From Stropharia rugosoannulata (lineage: Eukaryota > Basidiomycota > Agaricomycetes > Agaricales > Strophariaceae), in the NCBI GenBank assembly GCA_028532985.1, contig JANCIK010000012.1:2170001-2234000 (forward strand): a stretch of DNA of 64,000 nt, given 5' to 3'. A program made the position numbers and the translations under genes. Under the pieces are notes generated by a model, which did not search any database, was not told where the DNA came from, and saw nothing but the letters and a program-made list of their open reading frames with translations. Of this stretch, positions 36,210 to 47,355 are shown piece after piece; the stretch's first letter is position 1, and the number at the start of each line of letters is the position of its first letter.

Positions 36210-37745
36210 TCAATAAGCTATCGTCACTGATGCCCCCGGTACGTCATCATCAGAAACATCCCTTCCTTGAAGTTCATCGCCGCGATCCCCCATTCCGTCA
36301 AGAGAAGCAAAAATGTTTTTACTACCGCAGTCCGTGGAATAAGACCTGAAGAGTAGATATTTTCTGATACGTCCGTTTAACAAGACAAGCATTGTGTTGG
36401 CATGCAATCCTGATATCACGGCAATTGGGTAGATGTAAGCAAGTCCAGATTGGTCGACAGTAGCCACTAGACCCAGGTTTATAATCGCCGCGAGTGCTGC
36501 GTATATTATTTTTTATCAACAAAAGGCCTATATGACATGTCATGATTAGAGGCGCACCCATGAAGTTTCCAGTGCCAATTGCAGAGCGGAAAAATCTGTT
36601 TACAACGTTCGTGACTCGATCGAATCGTTCAGGACCGGCTGGTACGTGTTTTCTCAGCTACCCACACATGAAATTAACTTCCAAGGTCGCTAATAATTTG
36701 TTATAACTCGCGAAAGAACGCACGTGGCAGTACGTCATGCACCCTGCTATCATAAGATCGCAACCAGTGGAAATTGCTGTCCAACCCTGGTGATAATTTG
36801 ATTGACAGCATACCTTAGAGTAAACGGCATAAGGAGCTTACAATGAGGACATGAAAGTCATTTCCACCCGAAGAATCAAGTATATTGAACAGGTGATTCA
36901 CTGACTTGACGCGGACACCTAGGATAATTGAAAAGGCTAATGACGCTAAAGACAGCTGTATCGTGAGAAATCAAATTATACCGTTATATGCATTGTCACG
37001 GTAAGCAGCTACTATGTAGCTCACCAGCAGTATCAACACCATTGGAATCTTGCTTCCAGTGATAGAAGCAATGCGCCATCCGTAAAATGACTGGACAGAC
37101 GAGGTGACTAAGGGATAAATTGCAACTCATAACTTAGCACTCAATGACTTCTACTATGTAAGAAACAACTCACCAATGCCCTCAATTATAAAAACCGGCA
37201 ACCAAAGTAATTCTACCTTTTGAAGGACCCCTATATCATCAAATCCCAATGCAAGGATATTGAATATGGCATGTGTAAGGAGGAGAAGTTGAATGGCCTG
37301 AACCAAGTATATCACATATACCAGGCACTTCGTTACAATCCTGTCTCTCGAAAATGCTTCGGAGTATGTATCTGCAATTCATCAAAGCTATATCCTGGTT
37401 ATCAAAAATCATACCACTTACGCACTTGACTCGTAAGAACTCCAAATACTCCCCATGCGAGCAAGACACCGACTAGCTGCAAGCGGGCAATCAGTTCCCA
37501 ATTGTTACTCGTGCGATAAGTCGTTCTACCTGTGCTCCCGTTCTACCGGGGACAAAGTCTAGTGTCAGTCTTTTCTCAGGAAGATGAAGGTTGATTATTT
37601 TACATCTTTACGAAATTTAATACCATCATGATGAGTTGCGAATACTGAAGAGAGCAACAGTTTTCTTAGCGTCTAGTAGGTAACGGTGACTTACAGGGGA
37701 TTGTCTTACCTCAGACCAGAGCACGTTGACATTTGGGGGGCTCAT
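36210..37745 (-). CDS. DUF6534-type multi-pass membrane protein, second copy
   Basis: A minus-strand, multi-exon gene reading through the typical family landmarks. FVPGRTGAQ joins LVGVLLAWGVFGVLTSQ, then TYSEAFSRDRIVTKCLVYVI and LVQAIQLLLLTHAIFNILA. VELLWLPVFIIEGIVTSSVQ follows, then FYGWRIASITG, then VLILLLSLASLAFSIILGVR. The distal helices are GWTAISTGCDLMIAGCMTYC and IGTGNFMAALAAIINLGLVA. The last exon (to the stop at 36210) starts ATVDQSGLAYIYPIAVISGL, continues HANTMLVLLNGRIRKYLL and ends with an acidic tail. Seven helices fit the family. The first exon is placed at MSPPNVNVLWSE (start 37745), but its junction to FVPGRTG could not be closed convincingly, so the N-terminus is uncertain. 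Molecular function is unknown for the family. It is divergent from the 20.7-22.3 kb copy. Confidence 0.72.
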
Positions 37746-38272
37746 AATTTACCCTATATATACTTATTACAGTATATTGTTTTTCACAGCATTGTCAATT
37801 GTGTCACGTCCAACAATCAATCAATCATACATCATAATTAAAATCCGTTCGTTAATTTCACATCAGGTTAAGAATATGAGTTATATCTCCCACATCTGGC
37901 AGTGTGGTGTTTGAGGCATTTCTTATTAATGAAATGGTGCTCCCAGCGTTTAAATCGAGTGATAGAGCTATCATTGTACATTATATGGCAAGAGGTAGAC
38001 ACAGATGCGAGATGGACTACAGGAAATGTAAGTGTACGGCGTTGGATGTCGTTGTGATTGTGGTACTCTTCTGTATGATATCTGATTCAAAGAATATCTC
38101 GGCCTTCTTTAAATGATGATCACGGAATACGTCAAGAGTATGTTAAGCCGAGTTGCAGCTGACCGTACATCTTGTGATATGTACTTCAGTGGTCTCATGC
38201 TTCCCCGAGGCTACTCGATGTATGGCGGTCCATCGACGGAAGTATTCCGCCCCCGAAATTTGACGGAAAATG
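37746..38272. other. AT-rich spacer
   Basis: No gene supported. The spacer separates the DUF6534 gene from the inverted-repeat element. Confidence 0.4.
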
Positions 38273-39025
38273 TGTCCCCGTATGGCGGTCCGTTTGCACT
38301 TTTATTCCGACATCGATTCATTGAGTTTTTTTGTGGTTTTATATTGTATGAAAACTATTTTGAGATGTCTGCAACTTAAAAAAGTGCGCGCAGTCTTTAA
38401 CTTAACATGTGCGCAACTGAAAAAAGTGTGCGCACATATACATTTACCATGTGCGCACAAAAAAATATGTAGCGCACCTATGAGTTTCATGTGCGCACGT
38501 TTAAAAATTGGTCCGCAACTTATTAGTGCTGTACGCACAATTAAATCCGGCTGTAAAATGTATGACTAGGGCAAAATCTAAGCGCACATCAATTATCGGC
38601 CCGGATTTTGGCAGCTCGGCTGCTACGCTCGCCGAGTCCGGCATGGCCATAACAGCCTGCTGTCTACTAGCATCAAACTTTCAGTCTTCCTTGCCCATGG
38701 CTACTCCCCGGCAGTAGCATAGTTTGGTGTAAACATATGCCAATTTCACTGAACCATGATTTCAGGTGAGTATGCTTGGGACTTGTCCTGACTCCTGCAC
38801 TCTCAATACCCTTCTTGCAACTGCTCGGACTTAGCTCGGAGAACCTGTGAACAGTATCACAGACCAATCACAACCCGTAAATACCAAATCTTAGGTAAGT
38901 CGGCATGCCCTACGGCCGAGATGCCATTATCCTGGCCGAAAATATAGGTGCGCTATTTGTAACTTTTGAAGCATTTTTTCACATGTGCGCACATTGAAAT
39001 CATAGTTGCGCTGCTCTTTTATATG

Positions 39026-39513
39026 TGCGCGCTATGGCGGTCCATGTGTACTTTTATTCCGCGCAGATTTTATGTACCATTTTCAAGCCCGCGGAAATTA
39101 TAGCTGTGCGCGCAGAAATATTCATGCGCGCAGTTTTTAAGTACTTGCCCGCCAACTTTTAACTCTTGCGCGAAAGTTTCAAATGCCTGCGCAGTTTATG
39201 TGGTGTCAAATTTCTGCGCGCGGAAGATAAAAACACTTCCCGCGCAGAAAATGTGTCAAAATTTGCCTCCGCAGACTTATTTTTGCCCCGCGGAAATTTC
39301 AATGATGCGCGCAGAAATTTTGTTGCCCCAAGTTGCGCGCGCAGAAATTTCACAAATTTGCGCGCGCAATATTGTTGCCTATGCCGTTCGGCTGCGTCAC
39401 GGCCGGCAACTACTGCCAACTAGCTGGATACGATCGGAGTTGAAAATAATAAATACTTATATCAGTTTAATATGCACTTACCATAGACTGTCAGTGTTTC
39501 CGATGGCGTGGGA
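39026..39513 (+). repeat. left inverted arm, 488 bp
   Basis: Pairs with 40272-40759. Only scattered substitutions are seen, for example ccgatgg versus ctgatgg at the inner end. Confidence 0.85.
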
Positions 39514-39619
39514 GCAAGGCCGGATTACAAGATCGCACCTTGTATCCCAGTAAGCACCAACCATCATCTCAATTTTCAACGAAAATAATCTGATTTTTTA
39601 ATTTGCATAACAGTAACAC

Positions 39620-39912
39620 ATAACCAGATATCTGGTGATGTCATTCGAAGGTGGCATCCTCGTTCAAATCAATCACTGGATAATCTAGAGATCAACCTTG
39701 AGCTTTCGGATACAGATACTGATGAGAGTATGTCGCATTTTATTCCTCATTGAACTATTGTTGAGTAATTCTACTTGAATTATTAGACAAAGACAGTGTT
39801 CGATCTAGTGTTGAAATTGAGCAGCAGATCTTGGCAGGTGATTTTTGGAACCCTACACTTGTTTATTATCTTCGTCGTGCTTACCAAATCATTAGATGTG
39901 TCAGACTTTGAC
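39620..39912 (+). pseudogene. spliced ORF remnant in the loop of the inverted repeat
   Basis: Two exon-like pieces read NQISGDVIRRWHPRSNQSLD followed by NLEINLELSDTDTDE, then, after a GT-AG intron (gtatgtcg...tattag), NKDSVRSSVEIEQQILAGDF and WNPTLVYYLRRAYQII before a stop. The acidic then aromatic/basic pattern is protein-like, but no start codon or family is apparent. It may be a piece of a transposase or of a captured host gene. The open frame at 39796-40014 covers the same DNA in another phase. Confidence 0.35.
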
Positions 39913-40271
39913 ACAGTGTTACCTACTAGCCCAGCTGCTACATCTGCGAAGATTGACGAGGGAAAACTATTGGCAACTATGCATGATTCCGAAGAAGACA
40001 ATTCATGGAATTAATTCGCAGAACTCTGGTTATTTCTGTTACTAGAGGCGGCTATCATACACGCTCATTTTTCGACTACATATACTCCTTTTTAATTATT
40101 AATCACATTCTTTATGCTCACTGTTCCTTATAATCACGCTCCTTACCATACAGTACCTGTCCCGTTCCCTTATATAATTGTTTTGACCCGTTAATGATTT
40201 CCAATGGAGTACTGCTTGATAGTTTTCATTATCTGCGCTGCTGTTTAACGCGCATACATCACATAATCCAA

Positions 40272-40759
40272 TCCCACGCCATCAGAAACACTGACAGTCT
40301 ATGGTAAGTGCATATTAAACTGATATAAGTATTTATTATTTTCAACTCCGATCGTATCCAGCTAGTTGGCAGTAGTTGCCGGCCGTGACGCAGCCGAACG
40401 GCATAGGCAACAATATTGCGCGCGCAAATTTGTGAAATTTCTGCGCGCGCAACTTGGGGCAACAAAATTTCTGCGCGCATCATTGAAATTTCCGCGGGGC
40501 AAAAATAAGTCTGCGGAGGCAAATTTTGACACATTTTCTGCGCGGGAAGTGTTTTTATCTTCCGCGCGCAGAAATTTGACACCACATAAACTGCGCAGGC
40601 ATTTGAAACTTTCGCGCAAGAGTTAAAAGTTGGCGGGCAAGTACTTAAAAACTGCGCGCATGAATATTTCTGCGCGCACAGCTATAATTTCCGCGGGCTT
40701 GAAAATGGTACATAAAATCTGCGCAGAATAAGAGTACACATGGACCGCCATAGCGCGCA
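40272..40759 (-). repeat. right inverted arm, 488 bp
   Basis: Inverted copy of 39026-39513. The open frames on both arms are mirror images of each other and are not genes. Confidence 0.85.
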
Positions 40760-41460
40760 TGATAAATTCAAATGTGCACACACTTTTTACGTTGTGTGCA
40801 TGATAAGCTTAAGTGTGCGCTCAATTTTTTAAGTTGCAGACATCTCAAAATAGGTTTCAAACAATGAAAACCCACAAAAAAACTCAATGAATCGATGGCG
40901 GAATAAAAGTGCAAACGGACCGCCATATCCCCGGACATTGAAAATTTTGCGCGGAAATAAAAAATGTGTGTGCGCGTATTTTGAACACTTGCACGAGAGT
41001 TTTTAGCGATGCGCGGAAATAGTTAAGAGATTTTTGAGACTGCACAGAAGTTTAAAGGGTGCCCCGTAAGCTTACAATAGTGAAAATGTGGTGCGCGAAA
41101 ATACTTACGACTTGCGCGCGGAAACTTTCAGTGCCACGCGGAAACATTGAGATTTAGAGTTTGGAGGCATGCCGGCGTGCCGTGCGTCGGGAATTGATTG
41201 GTACAGCAACTCTCGGCCGCCTAGCTGAGCTCGAAATGCGGCCAGATAGCAGTGTATGTGGGGCTGCTTATTCATGTATGTGGTGGATACTGGATAGCGG
41301 ATACTGCCCGGGCCGAACTGCCTTATGTAGTAGTCATGATGTCATCAGTCTCATTTACCATTTTGGAAACAGCTGCATGTAGAGCACGCATTGAAGGACC
41401 TTGTTTGGGTCTGGTCAAGTGCTCGGTGATGGCCCGTTTGTATGTCCTGCTAGAAATGAT

Positions 41461-42360
41461 CTAACACAACACAACCAACAACCACAAAAACACACAACCA
41501 ATCTCAAACAAATGCTTCTTTAATGCGAAGTCGGGGGTCTATGTACAAAAGAAAGACACAGTTGTCTTTTATAATATAAGCCGGGTAAACGTTTTCTTAA
41601 CACAAAGACTCAGCCCAAGGGCGTGGTAGTGTAATGTGATAAGTGTAGTTTGTGTGCGTATAACACGAGGTGCTCGAATGAGACTTAGTCTGACACAACG
41701 ATCAGAAAGAGAACTGAAAACTGTTTAACTGCTCCAGGTATGTGCGCGACGACACTGCCTGCAAAATGACCGCTCCAGGTATGTGCGCAACGACACTGCC
41801 TGCAAAATTAAACCGCTCCAGGTATACATTAAACGTTGCCTGCAAAACTGCTTTCAGACTCAAGACTTAGTCAAGTAATCTGTCAAAAGCTTTGAACTCT
41901 CTCTAAACTCGCAGTGAGGACTTTAACCGTATATATTCACTCTAGGTAAATCTACTCGGGGGAACCTGCTATTCTACGTTACATGCTGGGGTATTTATAC
42001 GTTTCTGGGAGACGGGTTTTCGTAGGCGCCCGGAGGCGTTCTCTACTAAAACCTCGTACCCGATTGGTTTGTAGGTCCATACGGTTCTGCCCGTTTTAAT
42101 TACATTTTAGTCGTTCTAGATGAGTGGAGTAAGAATTTGAAATAACTGAAAAAGGATAGATTCTGAAGGCTTGTCAGGAACGAGCCTATTTTTAGAACGG
42201 TTAAACCGTCTTTCGGTGCCTGGGCGTCTGTCTGCCTCCTGAGTACAGTCAGTTTTACTACGCCTTGGCTTTTTGGAATGTAAGCCGGGACAGAGTTACC
42301 CCACTGGTGAGTCATCTCGCCTCCGACTGTACCCGCTTTCCAGGGTCTATCAGGCTCCTG
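41461..42360 (-). repeat. LTR-like non-coding block with TATA signal
   Basis: On the minus strand a TTATATTATAAAAG element (about 41,564-41,577) is followed by a T/G-rich tract ending near 41,461. This is the layout expected of an LTR promoter and downstream region. No matching second LTR is in the window, so the call is tentative. Confidence 0.3.
41731..41850 (+). repeat. tandem repeat, three units of about 45 bp
   Basis: Units share cgctccaggtat, then gtgcgc(a/g)acgacac, then tgcctgcaaaa. The first two are nearly identical and the third is shorter and more diverged. Confidence 0.75.
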
Positions 42361-42379
42361 CCAAATAGCCCGCTATATT

Positions 42380-43200
42380 CCCTCTGTATGGCCAGTACGA
42401 GGCCCCGCTAATTAGCCCGGTAGAACTGTCTAAGTTTATTAGCCCGGCTTATTGACCTTTGCTAATTAACCCGGTATAACGTTCAATCAAACAGCCCGGT
42501 ATAATGACTAAGTCATTTAGCCCGGTATAATGCCTAAGTCAAATAGCCCGGTATAATTACTCGAGTTAAATAACCCGGCATAATGATTTGCTTTTCCTAA
42601 TCTCTCGTTTTCGATGGCTGGTTTTTAGAAGACTGACCCGCTATAAGTCTCTAGTCGAGTTTCTTCGTTATGGTTGGTGTCATTTAACCCGGTATAATTT
42701 AACCCGGTATAATGCCTCTGCCTTTGCACTCTGTTTAACCCGCTTATCTGACTTCCTCGAAATTGACGACATTACTAAGTGTATTTCTTGGGCAGTAACT
42801 TTACATTTAGCCCGGTATAATTATACCGGGTTAAATGCAAAGCGTACCTGTGCTCTCCTTTATGCCTAGCTTATTATTATTCTAACTTTAAGCCGGTCAG
42901 ATGCGCTTATAAGCCATACTGGTCATGCGACTAAGTCCAACCGTAAAGACTTATTAACCCGCTTGTTTAAAGTCTCTTGGTTTACTCTCCAGTTAAGTTC
43001 TTTAACGTGGACAGTTACCGTCGTCACTTTTACTTAAGCTTTTAGTGTGGTTTCGCTTATAGTTAAAATAGCCCGCTTAATTGATTAAGTGGAGGTCTAC
43101 ACTTGTCTTCGTTATTCTCTGTCTCTCATTGGGTCATACTGAAGTCTTTAATACGACTTTAATAGTCTAGACTACTGCAATGATAGGATTTGTAGTAAAA
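42380..43200 (+). repeat. dispersed RRCCCGGTATAAT motif cluster
   Basis: At least a dozen copies of agcccggtataat or taacccggtataat occur within 600 bp, spaced irregularly and embedded in AT-rich sequence. The same word recurs at lower density throughout the next 11 kb. A 34-bp near-perfect palindrome at 42804-42837 is made of two head-to-head copies. Confidence 0.75.
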
Positions 43201-43893
43201 TTGCAAAATTTCATGGCCAGGCACTTAGGTGCCCTATCATCTCCCCCAAACCATAACTCGACTGTCCTCAGTTGATGCTGACTGATCTTTTTACTCTCGG
43301 TCTTCGCCGGCCGTCTATTTTTAACCCGCCACGTTGCTCGTCGTACTCTCCGTTGAGCGTTTACACTTCCTCATTGTTTATCACAATGAGTGACGTGTTT
43401 ATTCATTGTGCTCATTGTTTGGCTATTTTTAGCATGTACTGCCGTCTACTATCTCCTTTTTAGGATAAAGTGCTGCGCCACCGCTACGTCCCGCATATGT
43501 CTCTATTCCCCATTGTGCCCGCCTTTTTGTAAGATGACCGAGCCGCTCTTCTGTTTAAGACGGGGACATAGGATGACTATTTCTGGAACGGTGATCTTGC
43601 TATGTCAAAATGACTCTCGTTTCCAACGGTCTTTCAAGAGCCCGGTTAAGTGACCGGTGCCTAATTAGGCAACGATTCTTCCATTTTTGGTCGAATGACT
43701 CCCGTTGACCCGTCTTCTACTACTACCTGCTCTCTGGATCCTCATATGTTTTCTTCTCCCTCCATTCTACTCTCTTTCGGGCAATGTCTCTCCCTTTCTT
43801 TTGCCTTCGCTCGTGCGGTCTTTTCGCCTATTATTCTGTATTTAAACAGCCCGGCTTAGTGCCGCTTTCCTTCATTCCCCTCTACTTGTTATC
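43200..43893. other. upstream region of first cargo gene
   Basis: No supported gene. Short frames only; a few cccgg words are present, and pyrimidine-rich DNA precedes the ATG at 43894. Confidence 0.4.
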
Positions 43894-45105
43894 ATGGCCG
43901 CGCCTTCCCCCTCACCCGCTTTCTCCTCTCGTACTGTCTACAGCGAGTTCTTCGAGGAGCTCGCTGAGGCCCTCGAACACTCCCACATTCCAGCGGATAC
44001 TGTCGACTATGCCCAGCCCTTTCGTCGCCTCCGTGACGCCTTGGTTGAGCGCCCCTTTTTGAACGACGTCTTCGCTGCTCGACAACTTTTAAAGAACACC
44101 CTTCCGCCTCTCTTCCGCGACGCCCGAAACGTCTTACTGGCCCTCAACGGTGGTTCGTTCCAAAGAATTGAAGAAGCCGGCACTATGTTGCCCGAATTCA
44201 AACAACTCTTCAGGTGGATCATCCTCGTCGTCCACTCCCTTCCTTCTGAGATTTTGGCGGAACTCGACTTGGACTGGTTGGTACTTCCTTGGGTAAGTCT
44301 CTCTTTATTAACCGTAGTTCAACACACTTTGGCTAATTTATTCTTATTTATTTTTAGATTGACTACGGGGCTGTCTGCCCGGTTTCCACACTCCGACAAC
44401 TCGAGTTCCCCTCTCCTGTGGTGGACCCCGCCTTGGTTCAAGGGTTTGATGGGGACTTTCCCCACCTTTTTGAAGGTCTCCTGGATGGTTTTGGCCCCGG
44501 CTTAATAAATTTGGACGGATATTGCCCTGCCGATGATGCCCCCTTGTCCCCACCTACACCACAAGTGGCTGGGGTAGACGTAGTGCCTTCGGGCCCTTCC
44601 ACCCCTACAACAGGTTCGTTATCTTATTTTATTTTTATCTTTCCCTTATCTCATTTGCTTTTAGCGCCGTCTCGTTTCTCGGTCCCTTCCCCCGGGCCTG
44701 TACATCCTTTCACTGGGAGGCCGCGGCCATCTGTCTCTTGCGCGGTCCCCGTCCCAACTGGTCAGGCAGACGGGTCCGTTTTCACTCCACCGCCCATTCG
44801 TCCCGTACGCAGGAATACGGCACGCGAGGGCCCTGCTTACGCGCACTATGCGCAACAACACCGTTGGGAGGCAACGCCTCTGGAATTCAAGGATCCCCGC
44901 CCACCTCAACTGATAAACCGGGCACAAGCTGAGGGGCTTCGGGCCCAACATAATATTCGGGTGAGTTTCTTTAGCCCGGCTATTTTCTTCTGGCTCTCAA
45001 GTCCTCTTTTTCTTTAGTTACCAACCCCCTGTGCTGCCTGTCTGCTTCTTGGTCTGGAAGACCGTTGTGAGGTTCAGGAAGGCGAAGACCGGTGCACCCC
45101 ATGTA

Positions 45106-45863
45106 CAGTGGCTCAAAAAACTGTCCCAATGTTTGGGACATTTGGACATATCAGTTAATAGCAGAACAACCAGATTACGTAAGGACCTGAAATTTCGCAC
45201 ATAGGTAGTTGGACATGTGATCTATCCAAAACAAGTAGTATCACGTGATTTGAAAAAGAACTTGTGTCACAATAAAATAAATAAAATAATGAAACATTGG
45301 GACAGTTTTTTGACCCCCTATTTGCTTTGCTTAATCCTCTATGTAGCAGGGCAAATAGGTGGCAGTACTCCGTGAGAACATTAAACAAAGTCATGTGATG
45401 TTCTTAGGTGGCCTGCTCAATCTCCTGACCTCAATCCCATTGAACACCTATGGAACCATATCAAACTCAAACTTAATGAATATTCAACACCACCTAGAGG
45501 AGTACATGAATTGTGGGACAGATTGGCTGCAGAATGGAACAAAATTCCAGCAGAAGTATGTCAAAATCTTATTAGCAGCATGCCAAGGAGGATTGAGGCT
45601 GTTATCAAGGCCAAAGGGAGACATACTAAGTACTAAGTAGTTGGTAAATAGGGGGTCAAAAAACTGTCCCAATGTTTCATTATTTTATTTATTTTATTGT
45701 GACGCAAGTTCTTTTTCAAATCACGTGATACTACTTGTTTTGGATAGGTCACATGTCCAACTACCTATGTGTGAAATTTCAGGTCCTTACGTAATCTGGT
45801 TGTTCCGCTATTAACTGATATGTCCAAATGTCCCAAACATTGGGACAGTTTTTTGAGCCACTG
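45106..45863 (+). mobile_element. non-autonomous Tc1/mariner element, 758 bp
   Basis: It starts cagtggctcaaaaaactgtc and ends with the inverted form, with terminal inverted repeats of about 210 bp and a TA duplication at 45104-45105 and 45864-45865. The middle keeps only the 3' end of a transposase gene, so it would need a helper. It lies in exon 4 of the unknown Cys-rich gene. Confidence 0.9.
45404..45640 (+). pseudogene. Tc1/mariner transposase C-terminal fragment
   Basis: The reading WPAQSPDLNPIEHLWNHIKL, followed by HELWDRLAAEWNKIPAEVCQ and SMPRRIEAVIKAKGRHTKY then stop, is the conserved DDE-transposase C-terminus of the Tc1 group, including the last acidic catalytic region. The N-terminal DNA-binding and first catalytic parts are gone. 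Confidence 0.85.
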
Positions 45864-46744
45864 TATAGTGCGCAAGTCTACTACCTTCCCTTGCACTTTC
45901 ATGGCTTCCCCGGACGAGCGGGCCCTTTTGTCTGAGTGATGCTACTTTCTGGGTGGCACTTCCCTTGCTGGTAAGCTACGTTTCTTCTGACTCTCTTCTT
46001 ACTTTTCTAATTTATTACTCTCTTTTCCAGCTATCCAAGACGACTTCTCTAGCCTGCAACATCAGGCGGAGCAATACATCGTTCAGAGTCGACTAGCCGA
46101 GGCCAGCTTCGCCCGGGCCGAATACTATCGCGACTGGATCTACGCCCGTTTGGGCTTGCTCCTCGAGTCGGACTCGCCCGACGCCATCTTTTCTACGCAT
46201 GCCTCGATGGACCGCGCGTCTTTTGACGCCCTGGTAGAAGCGATGCGCGCCTCCGATGGTTTGGGGCGGGTACGCGCCCGTTTCTCTGTTGACTCTGTAG
46301 TGGAGAACCTGGCAGAGTCTTACATGCCCGAGGTGCCTCAAGTCACACCTTACAACGACACCCAGCGCGCCGACCCCACTATTTTGGCTGAGTCTGAGGC
46401 TGAGGCGGATGGTTCCGAAGAGGTGGACCCGGCTCCTCCAGTTGGGTCTGAAATGGAGGTCGACGAATCAGGGTGAACTTCTTGAGGAGTCCTTGTATTT
46501 TCTTTTTGTCTGCCTCTTTATGTAGCGCTTCTCTCTCTTGTGTACTTCTCTAGTAGGAGTACAAATTTTATATTCTATCTTTCTTGGTAACTTCTTTAAG
46601 TGTGAATTTGAGTGAATAAATTATTCTTTCAAGTTCTTTCCTTTAAGAATTTTACAAGTTTTCTGCCCGGTTATTTGTCCACATTTGGGACTCCGTCTCT
46701 TGATCCCTCTTAAACTGAGTCTTTTTGCTGACCCTTGTTCACTC

Positions 46745-47305
46745 ATGGACAACTTGGAACTCTCTAATACCTTGCAGGCGATTAACCGTGCTAAACAGTC
46801 CAACCCAGTTAGCTTAGATGACATCTATTGGCTTGCCGTTGGTTGTATGTCTGAGACAGTGAGCGGTCTGTTTTTATACCCGGCTATTTATTCTGACTCT
46901 CCCCTTTCGTCTAGCTGGATCTCCTGGATCATTTGCCCGGCATATCCACTGGTCTACAATTCCGCAACCAGGTCGTACAGTTACTCAAGGAGTATCATTT
47001 GTGTCTTTATTACGCGGTCAATCCCCCTTCGTACCCGTCAGTCTATTATACCCGGTTGACTTCTGTCGTTCGCAATTGGTATGACTGGGACACAGAGGAA
47101 TTTGCCCGTCGTCTCGCAAGGGTATGTCTGTTCTTGACTTCTAGATTGTTCGCCAACAGCCCGGTTAATTTGTCTTTCTCAGCACATTCGCTCTGAGGCT
47201 TGCTTCCGCTCGTATCATGTGAACGTGCTGCCCTACGATTTTACCCGTTACCATCCGTCAGGTAGTAGTGATCCCGGGGATATGGACTTAGATCTGTACA
47301 TATAA
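46745..47305 (+). CDS. unknown 147-residue protein, second gene of the spliced cluster
   Basis: Three exons (46745-46858, 46915-47121, 47183-47305), all phase 0, encode 147 residues. It starts MDNLELSNTLQAINRAKQSN and is mostly helical (GLQFRNQVVQLLKEYHLCLY). It contains an aromatic stretch (SVVRNWYDWDTEEFARRLAR) and ends with an acidic tail (DPGDMDLDLYI). No known domain is recognised. Both introns contain cccgg words (tatacccggctatt, cagcccggttaat), as do the spacers. It sits in the same orientation as, and close to, three other spliced unknowns, opposite to the gypsy pol. The frame is intact. Confidence 0.55.
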
Positions 47306-47355
47306 AATCCTGTATTTTTCTACTGGTTTTTACTTGTCTCTTTGACCGTCTATCC

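Larger units (their letters stand above)
38273..40935. mobile_element. foldback-like element with long inverted repeats
   Basis: Left and right halves are inverted copies. The inner arms, 39026-39513 and 40272-40759, match over 488 bp with essentially no gaps: positions on the two sides add to 79,785 throughout. The outer parts, 38273-38400 and about 40,806-40,935, also match inverted, but with an offset of 578 bp. So the left half carries about 580 bp absent from the right, or the right has lost it. The arms are built of tgcgcgcagaaattt-like words. No target-site duplication could be fixed and no transposase is visible. The outer boundaries are uncertain. Confidence 0.75.
43894..46476 (+). 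pseudogene. unknown Cys-rich protein gene, broken by a Tc1/mariner insertion and a nonsense codon
   Basis: Five exons: 43894-44292, 44358-44613, 44665-44960, exon 4 45018-45105 interrupted then 45866-45970, and 46031-46476. The N-terminal part (EFFEELAEALEHSHIPADTV, LRDALVERPFLNDVFAARQL) is helical and of unknown family. A Pro-rich middle leads to a C-x2-C cluster, PCAACLLLGLEDRCEVQEGE then CTPC, like the zinc clusters in nucleic-acid-binding proteins linked to Agaricomycete retroelements. A 758-bp transposon splits codon 347 or so. If it is discounted, the reading continues through CIVRKSTTFPC, reaches an in-frame TGA at 45937, and then resumes in the same frame as the last exon (QDDFSSLQHQAEQYIVQSRL). 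The last exon ends acidic. A function cannot be assigned. Confidence 0.55.

Noticed and set aside
38380..39400. CRISPR-like array of gcgc words
   Set aside because: Words are irregular in spacing and length, with no constant repeat-spacer structure, and the DNA is eukaryotic.
39159..39553. Open frames of 85-117 codons on both arms of the inverted repeat
   Set aside because: The same translations appear mirrored at 40259-40626, come from a GC-rich short word, and are on both strands.
41731..41850. Tandem repeat as a possible centromere or satellite
   Set aside because: Only three short units; better explained as an LTR-type internal repeat.
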